Source: Hyphomicrobiales bacterium
Lineage (GTDB): Bacteria; Pseudomonadota; Alphaproteobacteria; Rhizobiales; Xanthobacteraceae
Assembly (NCBI GenBank): GCA_017305715.1
Contig: JAFKKG010000010.1
Location: 62,001-126,000, forward strand
DNA length: 64,000 nucleotides
Direction: 5' to 3'
Position 1 is the first letter of the stretch; each line of letters begins with the position of its first letter. The position numbers and the translations under genes are program-made. Positions 56,299-64,000 of this stretch are shown here, in pieces. Below the pieces are notes generated by a model, which was given only the letters and a program-made list of their open reading frames with translations, did no database searches and was not told where the DNA came from.

Positions 56299-58194
56299 TC
56301 AGTTCAGCGTGATGACGTGCGCCGGCGGAGCCGGTGCATAAATCTGCTCGATGTCAGCGCTGCGATGCTCGATGACCGCGCGCTGGTTGATGGAGCCCTT
56401 GTCGGTGACTTCGCCGCGATCGATCGACAATGGCGTATCGAACAGCACCGCGCGGGTGATCCGGGTTGACGACCCCGTGGCGCTTGCCAGCAGTTTCTGG
56501 AAGCGTTCGCGGAACGCGGCGCGGATCAGCGGATCGGAAGCCGCCGCCGCGAGATCGTTCGCGGCGAGTTTCGGGTTGATCAGGCGGCAGCCGTCGAGAT
56601 CGAGAACCACCAGTGCCGATAATTCGTCGCGGTTGATACCTGCGATCACGACGTCGCGCACCAGCGGCGCGCAGGCGGCAACGAAGCGCGCGCGCAACGG
56701 TCCGACGCTGACCCAGGTGCCGCTGGCGAGCTTGAAATCCTCGGCGATGCGGCCGTCGAAATCGAAGCCGGCGTTGAAATCATCGGGATCGGCGGGCTTG
56801 AGCGCATCGCCGAACTTGTAAAAGCCTTCCTCGTCGAACGCGGCAGCCGTGAGTTCGGGCTGGCGCCAATAGCCCGGCGTGACGTTCGGGCCCTTGGCGC
56901 GCACTTCCAGCTTGCCGTTGTTCGGCAGCAGCTTTGCATCGTTCCCTGATACGGGAAGGCCGACATGGCCGGAGCGGCTGGTGTCGGGGCGGACCGACAT
57001 GAAGAACGGCGATGTTTCCGTGGCACCGAGGCCGGTCAGCATGGGCACCCGAAAGCCGGTCTCCTGCACCGCGAGTTCGTCGAGGCTGTTCCAGACGAAC
57101 GGCGAGAGCGCCGCGCCCGAGAAGAACATCGCATGCAGTCTGCCGAAGAATTTCGCCCTGAGCGCCTTGTCTTCACGCAAATAAGGCAGCAGCGATTCAT
57201 AGCCCTTGGGGACGTTGAAATACACCGTCGGCGAAATCTCGCGGAGATTGCGCACGGTCTCCTCGATGCCGCCGGGCATCGGCTTGCCCTCGTCGAGATA
57301 CATCGAGCCGCCATTGAACAGCGTCAGTCCGATATTGTGGTTGCCGCCAAACGTGTGATTCCACGGCAACCAGTCGACGATGACCGGCGGCTCATCCATC
57401 AGGAACGCCAGCGTTTCGCGCAGCATCATCTGGTTGGCGCAGATCATTCGCTGGGTGTTGATGACGGCCTTGGGGTTACCGGTCGAGCCCGACGTGAGCA
57501 GGAATTTTGCGATCGTGTCCGGGCCGATGGCCTCGTTGGCGGCATCGAGGCGCGGATGCTCCGCCGTCGCCATCAGATCCGACAGCAGCGTTAAGTCCCG
57601 GCCGGGCACCGTGCCTCGCGTGGCCGCGATCTCGGTCCCCGGCGCAACATTGGCCAAAAGCGCATCGGCGAACTTGCTGGCGTCGTCGGCGAAGACGAGA
57701 CCGGGCGTCAGCAGCTTCATCAGGAAGTTAAGTTTGCCGTAATCGCGCGATACCAGCGAATAGGCCGGCGAGACCGGGCAAAAGGGAATGCCTGCATAGA
57801 GCGCGCCGAACGCCAGCAGCGCGTGGTCGACCGAATTGCCTGACAGGATCACGATCGGCTTTTCGGCCGAGAGCCCGCGCGCCAGCAGCGCCGAAGCGAT
57901 GCGCCGCGTCGAGGCCAGCAATTGCGCGTAGGTGACCTGGCGCCAGCCGCCGGTTGCATCGCGCTCGGCCATGAAGACGCGACCGGGCGCTTCGCTTGCC
58001 CAATGATGCAGGCGGTCGGTGAGCCGCACCGGATAGTCGCGCAATTTGGCCTTCGGCCGCAGATAGATGGTGCCGTCATCGCGGCGCTCGACCGTGACGT
58101 CGGGATTGCCGAACGAGATCGCGCGGAGCGGATGGGCGTTGCCGGTGCGCGCGGCGCTTTCGATCGGGGAAGACATGTTGGGCTTGGCGCTCAT
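56299..58194 (-). CDS. fcs: Feruloyl/p-coumaroyl-CoA synthetase
   Basis: This 631-residue AMP-forming CoA ligase has the phosphate-binding loop FLLTSGSTGNPKAVINT (about residues 224-240), WLPWNHTFGGNHNIG, GLGATETSPFFMS and the late FDFDGRIAEDFKLASGTWV. The last of these replaces the usual RxKD(x)I hinge motif and is typical of the feruloyl-CoA synthase branch. It activates ferulate, p-coumarate or similar acids. It lies 1 bp after the crotonase stop and shares an operon with the SDR and thioesterase. The R. palustris counterpart is called couB. Confidence 0.85.
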   Translation of the reverse strand: MSAKPNMSSPIESAARTGNAHPLRAISFGNPDVTVERRDDGTIYLRPKAKLRDYPVRLTDRLHHWASEAPGRVFMAERDATGGWRQVTYAQLLASTRRIASALLARGLSAEKPIVILSGNSVDHALLAFGALYAGIPFCPVSPAYSLVSRDYGKLNFLMKLLTPGLVFADDASKFADALLANVAPGTEIAATRGTVPGRDLTLLSDLMATAEHPRLDAANEAIGPDTIAKFLLTSGSTGNPKAVINTQRMICANQMMLRETLAFLMDEPPVIVDWLPWNHTFGGNHNIGLTLFNGGSMYLDEGKPMPGGIEETVRNLREISPTVYFNVPKGYESLLPYLREDKALRAKFFGRLHAMFFSGAALSPFVWNSLDELAVQETGFRVPMLTGLGATETSPFFMSVRPDTSRSGHVGLPVSGNDAKLLPNNGKLEVRAKGPNVTPGYWRQPELTAAAFDEEGFYKFGDALKPADPDDFNAGFDFDGRIAEDFKLASGTWVSVGPLRARFVAACAPLVRDVVIAGINRDELSALVVLDLDGCRLINPKLAANDLAAAASDPLIRAAFRERFQKLLASATGSSTRITRAVLFDTPLSIDRGEVTDKGSINQRAVIEHRSADIEQIYAPAPPAHVITLN

Positions 58195-58195
58195 G

Positions 58196-58996
58196 TCAGG
58201 CCGGCTTCACCTTGGCGGTCTTGCGATCCAGAAACGCGCGGATCCGGCGCTTTGCCTCCTTATCGCTTTGCGCCACGGTGGCCATCAGCGACTCCATCAA
58301 GAGGCCGGCTTGCGGATTGGCTTCCGCAATCATCGGCAGCGCCTGCAGCACGGCAAAATTGGTCAGTGGCGCATTGGCCGCCACGCGTTCGGCCAGTTCC
58401 AGCGCCTTGGGCAGCGCGCCGCCGGCTTCGGTGAGGTATTGCGAGAAACCATAGGCGGCGCCTTCGGTGGCGGAATAGACCCGGCCGGTCAGCATCATGT
58501 CGGTCATCCGCGCTACCCCGATCAGCCGCGGCAGCCGCACCGAACCGCCGCCGCCGACGAAAATGCCGCGCTGGCCCTCGGGCAGCGCGAAATAGGCCGA
58601 GGGCTCGGCAACGCGGATATGCGCGGCACAGGCGAGTTCCAGCCCGCCGCCGATCACCGCACCCTTGAGGGCTGCGATCACGGGCACGCGGCTATATTGA
58701 ATGCGATCGAACACCCGGTGCCACATCTGCGAGTGGCGCAAGCCTTCGGTCGCATCATGATCGGTCAGTTCCGACAGATCGAGGCCGGAGGAAAAATGAT
58801 CGCCAATGCCGTGGATCACCACGGCGCCGATGTCTTCGGGCAGATCGGAGAAGCAATCCTGGATCGCGAGGATGATGCCGTCGTTCAGCGCATTGCGTTT
58901 GGCCGGGCGATTGAGGCCCACGGTCAGCACCGCGCCGATTTGCTCGATTTTGAGCAGGCCGGATGGATCAGCGGGGGCAGAAGCGGCGTTTCCCAT
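58196..58996 (-). CDS. Crotonase-family enoyl-CoA hydratase of the hydroxycinnamate operon
   Basis: This 266-residue crotonase is the first gene of the degradation operon. The oxyanion/active-site segment is VIGGGLELACAAHIRVA with E120, and ALPEGQRGIFVGGGGSVRLP has E140. The 20-residue spacing equals that of Glu144/Glu164 in true enoyl-CoA hydratases. The feruloyl-CoA hydratase-lyase of Pseudomonas has Ser123 and Glu143 at these places. Keeping both Glu residues favours hydration of feruloyl-CoA or p-coumaroyl-CoA for beta-oxidation, not retro-aldol cleavage to an aldehyde. The locus position corresponds to couA of R. palustris. Confidence 0.82.
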   Translation of the reverse strand: MGNAASAPADPSGLLKIEQIGAVLTVGLNRPAKRNALNDGIILAIQDCFSDLPEDIGAVVIHGIGDHFSSGLDLSELTDHDATEGLRHSQMWHRVFDRIQYSRVPVIAALKGAVIGGGLELACAAHIRVAEPSAYFALPEGQRGIFVGGGGSVRLPRLIGVARMTDMMLTGRVYSATEGAAYGFSQYLTEAGGALPKALELAERVAANAPLTNFAVLQALPMIAEANPQAGLLMESLMATVAQSDKEAKRRIRAFLDRKTAKVKPA

Positions 58997-59018
58997 GGGC
59001 TTATTGTTTCCCGTCCAG

Positions 59019-59041
59019 AATAGTTATGTTTTATAATTATT
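59019..59041. promoter_or_regulatory. AT-rich inverted repeat upstream of the crotonase operon
   Basis: AATAGTTAT (59019-59027) and ATAATTATT (59033-59041) are inverted arms matching at 8 of 9 positions, with a 5-bp centre. It lies 23 bp before the crotonase start in an AT-rich island. Position and size suit a MarR-family operator, with the neighbouring regulator as candidate. Confidence 0.5.
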
Positions 59042-59199
59042 GATGGCGGAGTCAATATGACCCCGATAGGAATATCTTCTGGAAAGGCCGCCGGGAGATT
59101 TCCGGTCATTTCCCGTTGGCGCGCGATCGTGATGCTTGTCACGGTCACGGCCGCGGATCTCAGCCAAATCGGGTCACCGGAAATCCGATGGAGCCCGCT

Positions 59200-59382
59200 A
59201 TGACCAAACATGCCGCGCATGAACTGGCAAACCAGCAGACCGAGCTGACCGCGAACGAGATGGAATATGTCTCGGGAGGGTCGGTTTCCGTCCACACTGA
59301 ACAAGTCGTGGTTCATTACCAGCACCCGGTCACGTCGACGGGAAAGACCATGTTTCGCCCGCCCAGCAAGAAGCGGGCGTGA
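59200..59382 (+). CDS. Small peptide with double-glycine (bacteriocin-type) leader
   Basis: This 60-residue gene starts at the ATG at 59200, with GGAG 6 nt upstream at 59190-59193; an in-frame ATG at 59188 has no such site. The N-terminal 27 residues are a charged leader ending LTANEMEYVSGG, the classic pattern removed by C39-peptidase ABC exporters. The predicted 33-residue core begins SVSVHTEQVVVHYQHP and ends RPPSKKRA. It is basic (five Lys/Arg against one acidic residue) with three His and no Cys. No immunity gene, C39 exporter or modification enzyme is in the window. Function is unknown; microcin, signalling peptide or precursor peptide are all possible. Confidence 0.65.
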   Translation: MTKHAAHELANQQTELTANEMEYVSGGSVSVHTEQVVVHYQHPVTSTGKTMFRPPSKKRA

Positions 59383-59537
59383 TCCTGCCCGGCTGACCGA
59401 ACACCTGGCTGTTCACGGCGACCGGGGGGTTGGCGTGCCGGCTGCCTTATCGTCGAATGCGCCAATCTGTCCCGCCTGCCGCCCATGGCAGAGACCGGGC
59501 GATGCGCTACCCTCTCCGAAAATCCAGGGAGAGAATC

Positions 59538-60524
59538 ATGTCAAAAATCGATCGCCGTCACTTCATCGCGGCCGGGTCGGCCGCTGCCGCGGCGCCGTTC
59601 CTGTTGCGCGGGGCCTCGGCGCAAGGCGCCTGGCCGTCACGGCCCATCCGCATGGTGTGCAGCTATCCGGCGGGCGGCCAGACCGACCTCCTGGCGCGGG
59701 CTTTCGGCGATTACATCGGGCGGCAGGTGGGCAAGACCGTCGTCATCGAGAACAAGGCCGGCGCCTCCGGGTCGATCGGTGCGGCGGAAGTCGCCCGCGC
59801 GGAGCCGGATGGCCACACCATGCTGTGCTCGATCTCGACCACCTTCGTGATGAACCGGGTGATGATGAAGAACCCGGGCTACGACATGGACAAGGATCTG
59901 ACGCTCGTCAGCGTCATCCCCGGCGCCGGGCTGCTGCTGGTGGCGAGTCCGAAATCCGGCATCAAGTCGCTGGACGATTTCGTCGCCTTTGCGCGCAAGA
60001 GCGGCAAGATGAATTTCGGCACCTACAGCGCCGGCTCGTCCCCGCACATCACCATCAATGAACTCAACAAGCAGTACGGCCTCAACATCGAACCGATCCA
60101 CTACCGCGGCGAAGCGCCGATGTGGACGGGCGTGGCGGACGGCACGCTCGATGTCGCGATGGGCAGCTACACGGCGGCGCAATCCATCCTGCAAAGCAAC
60201 AACGGCATCGTGTTCGCGGTGCATTCCAAGAAGGTCGACGCGATCCCGCACGTCAAAACCCTGCCTGAACTGGGCGCGACGTCGAAGTTCTTCACCGTGA
60301 GCGGCTTCTCGGGCTGGGCGGTACCGAAGGCGACGCCGCAGCCGATCGTCGATCGATTGTCCGAACTGTGCGTCGCCGCCAACAACGACCCGAAAGTGAA
60401 GGAGGTTCTCGCCACCTTCGTGCTGGAACCGGCGATCGGCTTCAAGGAAAGCAACGCGCTGTATCAGAAGGAATTGCCGGTGTGGATCGAGGCCGGACAG
60501 GCGCTGGGACTGCCGCCGGCGTGA
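59538..60524 (+). CDS. Tripartite tricarboxylate transporter receptor (Bug family)
   Basis: This 328-residue periplasmic binding protein of the TctC/Bug family has a Tat-like signal (DRRHFIAAGSAAAAAPFLL) cut near ASA. The family motif is PIRMVCSYPAGGQTDLLAR, and the substrate-loop region is YRGEAPMWTGVADGTLDVA. The start at 59538 follows AGGGAGAG. Bug proteins bind carboxylates or aromatic acids for TctAB permeases, but no tctA or tctB gene is nearby, so this is an orphan receptor. It is convergent with the DUF3237 gene. Confidence 0.87.
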   Translation: MSKIDRRHFIAAGSAAAAAPFLLRGASAQGAWPSRPIRMVCSYPAGGQTDLLARAFGDYIGRQVGKTVVIENKAGASGSIGAAEVARAEPDGHTMLCSISTTFVMNRVMMKNPGYDMDKDLTLVSVIPGAGLLLVASPKSGIKSLDDFVAFARKSGKMNFGTYSAGSSPHITINELNKQYGLNIEPIHYRGEAPMWTGVADGTLDVAMGSYTAAQSILQSNNGIVFAVHSKKVDAIPHVKTLPELGATSKFFTVSGFSGWAVPKATPQPIVDRLSELCVAANNDPKVKEVLATFVLEPAIGFKESNALYQKELPVWIEAGQALGLPPA

Positions 60525-60573
60525 AGGCGCACTTACCCTCCCCTGCAGCGCCCTTCATGGGAGGACAAGAGCC

Positions 60574-61035
60574 TCACAACACCTGATGCACGTCGATGAC
60601 GACGCGATCGGCGTGGCGGGCGGCGGAGCCGATGAACAGGTTTTCCATCAGCCAGCGGTATTTTTCGTGGCCGGTCTCGAATTTCGGCACGGTGCGAAAA
60701 TAAATCAGCTTGGGATCGACCGGCTCGCCGCGTTTGAGTTTTTGCAAGAGATCGACCGGACCGAAGCGAAGGCCCTTGTTCTCGACATAGACGGTGGCGC
60801 CGTCGTCGGTCTCGAAGGCGTATCTGGCTTCCAACTCGATCAGCTCATTGGGCCGGATGATTTGAAAATCCGCGCCGAACGGGCAGACCTTTCCGTTGAT
60901 GCCAGCGCCTTTCACGGTGCCGCCGGTGATCGGGATGATGCGGCGGACACCATGGCCGAGCTCGCCGGCCGATGTCACGCCGCCGATCTCCGCGGTGATG
61001 GTGAAGACGTATCTGGTCGCAAGCTGCGGCGTCAT
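60574..61035 (-). CDS. DUF3237 (UPF0311) family protein
   Basis: This 153-residue protein has a beta-rich composition and the family features YVFTITAEIG at the start, GGTVKGAGINGKVCPFGADF in the middle and YFRTVPKFETGHEKYRWLM near the end. The function of this family is not established. It begins 4 bp after the dctM stop and so belongs to the TRAP transporter operon, which suggests a role linked to the imported acid. Confidence 0.8.
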   Translation of the reverse strand: MTPQLATRYVFTITAEIGGVTSAGELGHGVRRIIPITGGTVKGAGINGKVCPFGADFQIIRPNELIELEARYAFETDDGATVYVENKGLRFGPVDLLQKLKRGEPVDPKLIYFRTVPKFETGHEKYRWLMENLFIGSAARHADRVVIDVHQVL

Positions 61036-61039
61036 CGGA

Positions 61040-62365
61040 TCAATGCACTCCCGCCATCATCCGCGTCGGCAGCCAGGTCGCCAGCACCGGGAAGACGATC
61101 AGGATCACCAGCCGGATCAGATCGGTCGCGACGAACGGGATCACGCCGCGGAAGATGGTCGAGAACGACACGTCCTTGACCACGCTCTTGATGACAAAGA
61201 CGTTCATGCCGACCGGCGGATGGATCAGGCCGAGTTCGACCGTCATCACGATGATGACGCCGAACCAGATCGGGTCGAAACCGAGGTGCATGATGACCGG
61301 GAAGATGATCGGCACGGTCAGGATGATCATCGCCATGGCGTCCATCAGGCAGCCCAGCACCAGGTACATCACCATGATCAGCGCGAGGATGCCGTAGGGC
61401 CCGAGCCCGAGGCCGGTGAGAAGCTCCGTTACCTTCTGCGGGGTCTGCGTCACCGTGAGGAAATAGCCGAAGATCAAGGCACCGATCAACACGGTGAACA
61501 CGGCCGCCGCCGTGCGGGTCGCCTGCAGCAGCGAGGCCAGGATCTTTTCCTTGTTCAGCCGCCCGGTGAGGACGCCGATCAGGAACGCACCGGTCGCACC
61601 GACGCCGCCGGCCTCCGTCGGCGTGAAGCGCGGCAGGTACGGCAGGCCGTAGAGCCCTCCGATCACGAACACGAACAGCAGCACCGGCGCCCAGATGCTC
61701 TTCAACCCGGCAAAGCGCTCGCGCCAGGTGGTCTGCGGGCCCGTGGGCAAAAAGCCCGGCCGGAACCAGCCGATCAGCGAGATCGTGACCATATACATCA
61801 TCATCGCCAGCAGGCCGGGAATGATACCGGCGATGAACAGTTTTCCGATGTCCTGCTCGGTGATGATGCCGTAAACCGCGAGCACCGTCGACGGCGGCAG
61901 CATCGCGCCCAGCGTGCCGCCGGCCGCGATCACGCCGGTCGCGAAGGATTGCGGATAGCCGAAGCGCCGCATCTCCGGATAGGCGACCGCGGAGAACGTC
62001 GCAGCGGTGGCGACCGACGAGCCGCAGATCGCGGCAAAGCCGCCGCAGGCGGCGACGGTGGCGATGCCGAGTCCGCCGCGCAGATGGCCGACAAAGCCGT
62101 TGGCGGCGCGGAACAATTCGCGGCTCATGCCGGAATTGCTGACCAGCGTGCCCATCAGCAGGAACATCGGGATCACGCCGAACGTATAGTCGGTCACCGT
62201 GCGCATCGAGGTCTGCCCGACCAGTTTCAGCGCCGGCGTGAAGCCGGTAAGATAACCAAAGCCGCAGACGCCGACGAGGCCCATCGCCATGCCGACCGGC
62301 ACGCGCAGCAGCATCAGCGCAAACAGCGCGACAAATCCGAGGACGGCGACCGCGTCGGTGCTCAT
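61040..62365 (-). CDS. dctM: TRAP transporter large permease subunit
   Basis: This 441-residue inner-membrane protein has about 12 hydrophobic segments and belongs to the DctM family. Recognisable regions are VPVGMAMGLVGVCGFGYLTG near the N-terminus, the conserved ATAATFSAVAYPEMRRFGYP, GGTLGAMLPPSTVLAVYGII, and the C-terminal LGLIHPPVGMNVFVIKSVVK. It forms the sodium-driven carboxylate channel with DctQ. The ATG directly abuts the dctQ stop. Confidence 0.92.
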   Translation of the reverse strand: MSTDAVAVLGFVALFALMLLRVPVGMAMGLVGVCGFGYLTGFTPALKLVGQTSMRTVTDYTFGVIPMFLLMGTLVSNSGMSRELFRAANGFVGHLRGGLGIATVAACGGFAAICGSSVATAATFSAVAYPEMRRFGYPQSFATGVIAAGGTLGAMLPPSTVLAVYGIITEQDIGKLFIAGIIPGLLAMMMYMVTISLIGWFRPGFLPTGPQTTWRERFAGLKSIWAPVLLFVFVIGGLYGLPYLPRFTPTEAGGVGATGAFLIGVLTGRLNKEKILASLLQATRTAAAVFTVLIGALIFGYFLTVTQTPQKVTELLTGLGLGPYGILALIMVMYLVLGCLMDAMAMIILTVPIIFPVIMHLGFDPIWFGVIIVMTVELGLIHPPVGMNVFVIKSVVKDVSFSTIFRGVIPFVATDLIRLVILIVFPVLATWLPTRMMAGVH

Positions 62366-62875
62366 CTACTCCACCGTCTTTTCTTTGGCGTCATGGATGT
62401 CTTCGGGATGGAAGATCAGCCGGTAGGTGCGGATCGCGATCAGCAGCACGGCGGAGACGTCGCCGGCCCAGGCCACCGCGAAGAACGGCCAGGTCGGCAT
62501 GTGCATCTCGAAGGTGAGAACGTTGTCGTAATAGGTGCCGCGCACCTTGTCGAACAGCGTCCAGGTCTGCACCGCGACCACGAACAGCAGCACCAGCGTG
62601 GCGAACACATCGATCCAGCGCTGGTATCTCGGGCCGACATTGGCCCAGACCAGGTCGACGGTGATGTGGCCGCCGCGATAGGAGGTGGCCGCGATGCCCC
62701 AGAAAATCAAAATGCCGAGCAGCATGCGGCCGATATCGAAGGAGTCAGGGATCGCGTAGTTCAGCGTGTTGCGCAGGATGACGGCGAGAAAAATATTGAG
62801 GGCCACGATGCCGACAAAGGCGGCTGCGATCCATTCGATCGTATCGATGAAACGATCCATAGACGCGCGATTCAT
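62366..62875 (-). CDS. dctQ: TRAP transporter small permease subunit
   Basis: This 169-residue protein has four hydrophobic segments, as in DctQ. IPDSFDIGRMLLGILIFWGI and SYRGGHITVDLVW (about residues 62-74) are the family signature. It partners DctM. The gap back to dctP (62876-63103) is filled largely by repeat sequence. Confidence 0.88.
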   Translation of the reverse strand: MNRASMDRFIDTIEWIAAAFVGIVALNIFLAVILRNTLNYAIPDSFDIGRMLLGILIFWGIAATSYRGGHITVDLVWANVGPRYQRWIDVFATLVLLFVVAVQTWTLFDKVRGTYYDNVLTFEMHMPTWPFFAVAWAGDVSAVLLIAIRTYRLIFHPEDIHDAKEKTVE

Positions 62876-62934
62876 GTGCGGAGGTTCCTGTCGCTAGGCT
62901 GGGGTCGATCTGGCGCCGCAAACTCATTTCACCT

Positions 62935-63096
62935 CTCCCGCTTGCGGGGGAGCATAGGCCGCCTTCGGCGGCGATAGTGACGCCGAAGCGAAGCTTCGGC
63001 CAGACGCTCGAAGAGCGTGGCGGGTGGGGCTCTCGCCACACGAACAGACTGCCTCGCGGCGCCCCCACCCGGCCCTCCCCGCAAGCGGGAGACGGA
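62935..63096. repeat. Second-family intergenic inverted repeat between dctP and dctQ
   Basis: CTCTCCCGCTTGCGGGGGAG near 62935 and CCCTCCCCGCAAGCGGGAG near 63075 are outer inverted arms. Inner pairs include CGCCGAAGC/GCTTCGGC near 62980. The element occupies most of the gap inside the TRAP operon and may damp transcription after the receptor gene. It resembles the 33494 element. Confidence 0.7.
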
Positions 63097-63103
63097 GAAT
63101 CTT

Positions 63104-64000
63104 CTACTGCGCCAGCGCGTTGTACTTGGTGAGTTCGGCGCGAAGCTCGGTCATGGCGGCGTCCGGGTCGGCGTTGCCCGCTTTCTTGACGCCATCGGCC
63201 CAGCTCTTGACCAGCGGTTCGGCCGCCTTCTTCCACAGCGCGGTCTGCTCCGGCGTCAGCGTATAGACCTCGTGGCCGGCCTCGGCCTTGATCTTGCCAA
63301 TGCCGGCGTCCTCGAACTTGCCCCAGGGCTCGCCGACGCGGCCGGCGGCCTCGGTGTTGCAGTTGTTGTCGATCGCCTTTTTCTGGCGGTCGGACATCTG
63401 GTTGTATTTGTCCTTGTTCATGACGAAGGCAAACGTCGTCACATACAGCGGCGCTTCCATGTGATACTTCGTCACCTTGTCGATGCCGAACAGCACCACC
63501 GATCCCCACGGGAAGGTCACGGCGTCGGCGACGCCGCGCTCGATGATGTCGCGCACTTCAGGCGCCGACGACTGCACATTGGTGCCGCCGAGCTGGGTGA
63601 TGAAGGTCGCCATGGTGGCGTGGGCCGGGCGCACCTTCATGCCCTTGACGTCGTCGGGCACCACGACCTTCTTCAGCCGCGAATGGAACGACGACGGCGA
63701 ATGGATGAAGGCGAGGCAGAACTTGACGTCCTTCATTTCCTTCTCGGCATATTTGCGGTACCAGGCGTCGAGCGCCATTGACCCGCCCTTGGCGTCCGAC
63801 ATCAGGAACGGCAATTCGCCGGCGCCGATGATCGGGAAACGGCCGGGCTGGTAGCCGGGGTTGATGTAGGTGACGTCGGCAATGCCGTCGCGCGCCATGT
63901 CGTAATGGTCGAACGCCTTGCCGAGCTGCTGCGCCGGGAACACCTTGGATTTGACGGTGCCGCCGGATTCCTTCTCGACCGCGGCGCCCCAGTCTTCCAG
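63104..64000 (-). CDS. dctP: TRAP transporter solute-binding protein, N-terminus outside window
   Basis: At least 298 residues of a DctP-family periplasmic receptor are present; the start lies beyond base 64000. Visible regions include KVFPAQQLGKAFDHYDMARD (the conserved early segment), the substrate-side VVVPDDVKGMKVRPAHATMA with the family Arg that usually binds the carboxylate, and GVADAVTFPWGSVVLFGIDK. The frame stays open to the window edge (LEDWGAAVEKESGGTVKSK). It supplies carboxylic acids to DctQM. Confidence 0.9.
   Translation of the reverse strand: MEDWGAAVEKESGGTVKSKVFPAQQLGKAFDHYDMARDGIADVTYINPGYQPGRFPIIGAGELPFLMSDAKGGSMALDAWYRKYAEKEMKDVKFCLAFIHSPSSFHSRLKKVVVPDDVKGMKVRPAHATMATFITQLGGTNVQSSAPEVRDIIERGVADAVTFPWGSVVLFGIDKVTKYHMEAPLYVTTFAFVMNKDKYNQMSDRQKKAIDNNCNTEAAGRVGEPWGKFEDAGIGKIKAEAGHEVYTLTPEQTALWKKAAEPLVKSWADGVKKAGNADPDAAMTELRAELTKYNALAQ

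Noticed and set aside
60896-62977. A 693-codon plus-strand frame across the TRAP genes
   Set aside because: It is antisense to dctM and dctQ, and its composition (runs of HHH, DQRG, RRQ) is typical of non-coding strand.

Overview
The window is GC-rich, densely coded alphaproteobacterial chromosome. It most resembles the Bradyrhizobium/Rhodopseudomonas group (Nitrobacteraceae). The signs are a Tad pilus locus, a membrane-anchored CycM-type cytochrome c, fused and tandem branched-chain-type ABC transporters, a pim-like dicarboxylate beta-oxidation operon, a hydroxycinnamate locus laid out like the R. palustris cou genes, and many copies of the genus-typical intergenic palindromes. I see no tRNA, rRNA, CRISPR array, prophage or insertion sequence. 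These family and genus assignments come from reading the sequence, not from database searches.

Layout. 1-4100: end of a Tad pilus operon (cpaF C-terminus, tadB, tadC), a PAP2-family membrane phosphatase, and tadD on the other strand. 4283-6497: leucyl aminopeptidase overlapping an SH3/NlpC-P60 peptidase. 6494-14241: YejABEF-type peptide ABC transporter with two tandem solute-binding proteins. 14453-19210: cycM, kdsB, pheA, a flavin-dependent luciferase-like oxidoreductase and metF. 19215-28010: metH, two glutathione transferases, small secreted proteins, a GNAT acetyltransferase and glpK. 28236-35726: pim-like operon (SDR, two acyl-CoA dehydrogenases, CoA ligase, hydratase/dehydrogenase fusion). 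It diverges from an IclR regulator, and a perfect 23-bp palindrome lies between them. 36816-45672: livGFHM-type ABC transporter followed by FOUR tandem paralogous binding proteins, each with its own strong terminator. 45794-49398: glycerate 2-kinase and a PAS-PAS-GGDEF-EAL protein. 49465-58996: putative phenylpropanoid (p-coumarate/ferulate) uptake and side-chain degradation locus with a MarR regulator, an ABC transporter containing a LivM-LivG fusion, a binding protein, a thioesterase, an SDR, a feruloyl-CoA synthetase and a crotonase. 59200-59382: a small gene for a peptide with a double-glycine (bacteriocin-type) leader. 59538-64000: an orphan Bug-type binding protein, a DUF3237 protein and a TRAP transporter (dctM, dctQ, partial dctP).

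How it fits together. About half the window looks like a catabolic region for plant-derived carboxylic and aromatic acids: two ABC importers, a TRAP importer and an orphan Bug receptor bring acids in, and CoA ligases with beta-oxidation enzymes process them. Candidate local repressors (IclR, MarR) sit at divergent promoters with inverted repeats. The most interesting items are the orphan double-glycine peptide, the four-fold binding-protein array with its repeated terminator-element unit, and active-site evidence that the hydroxycinnamate crotonase is a beta-oxidation hydratase rather than a hydratase-lyase.
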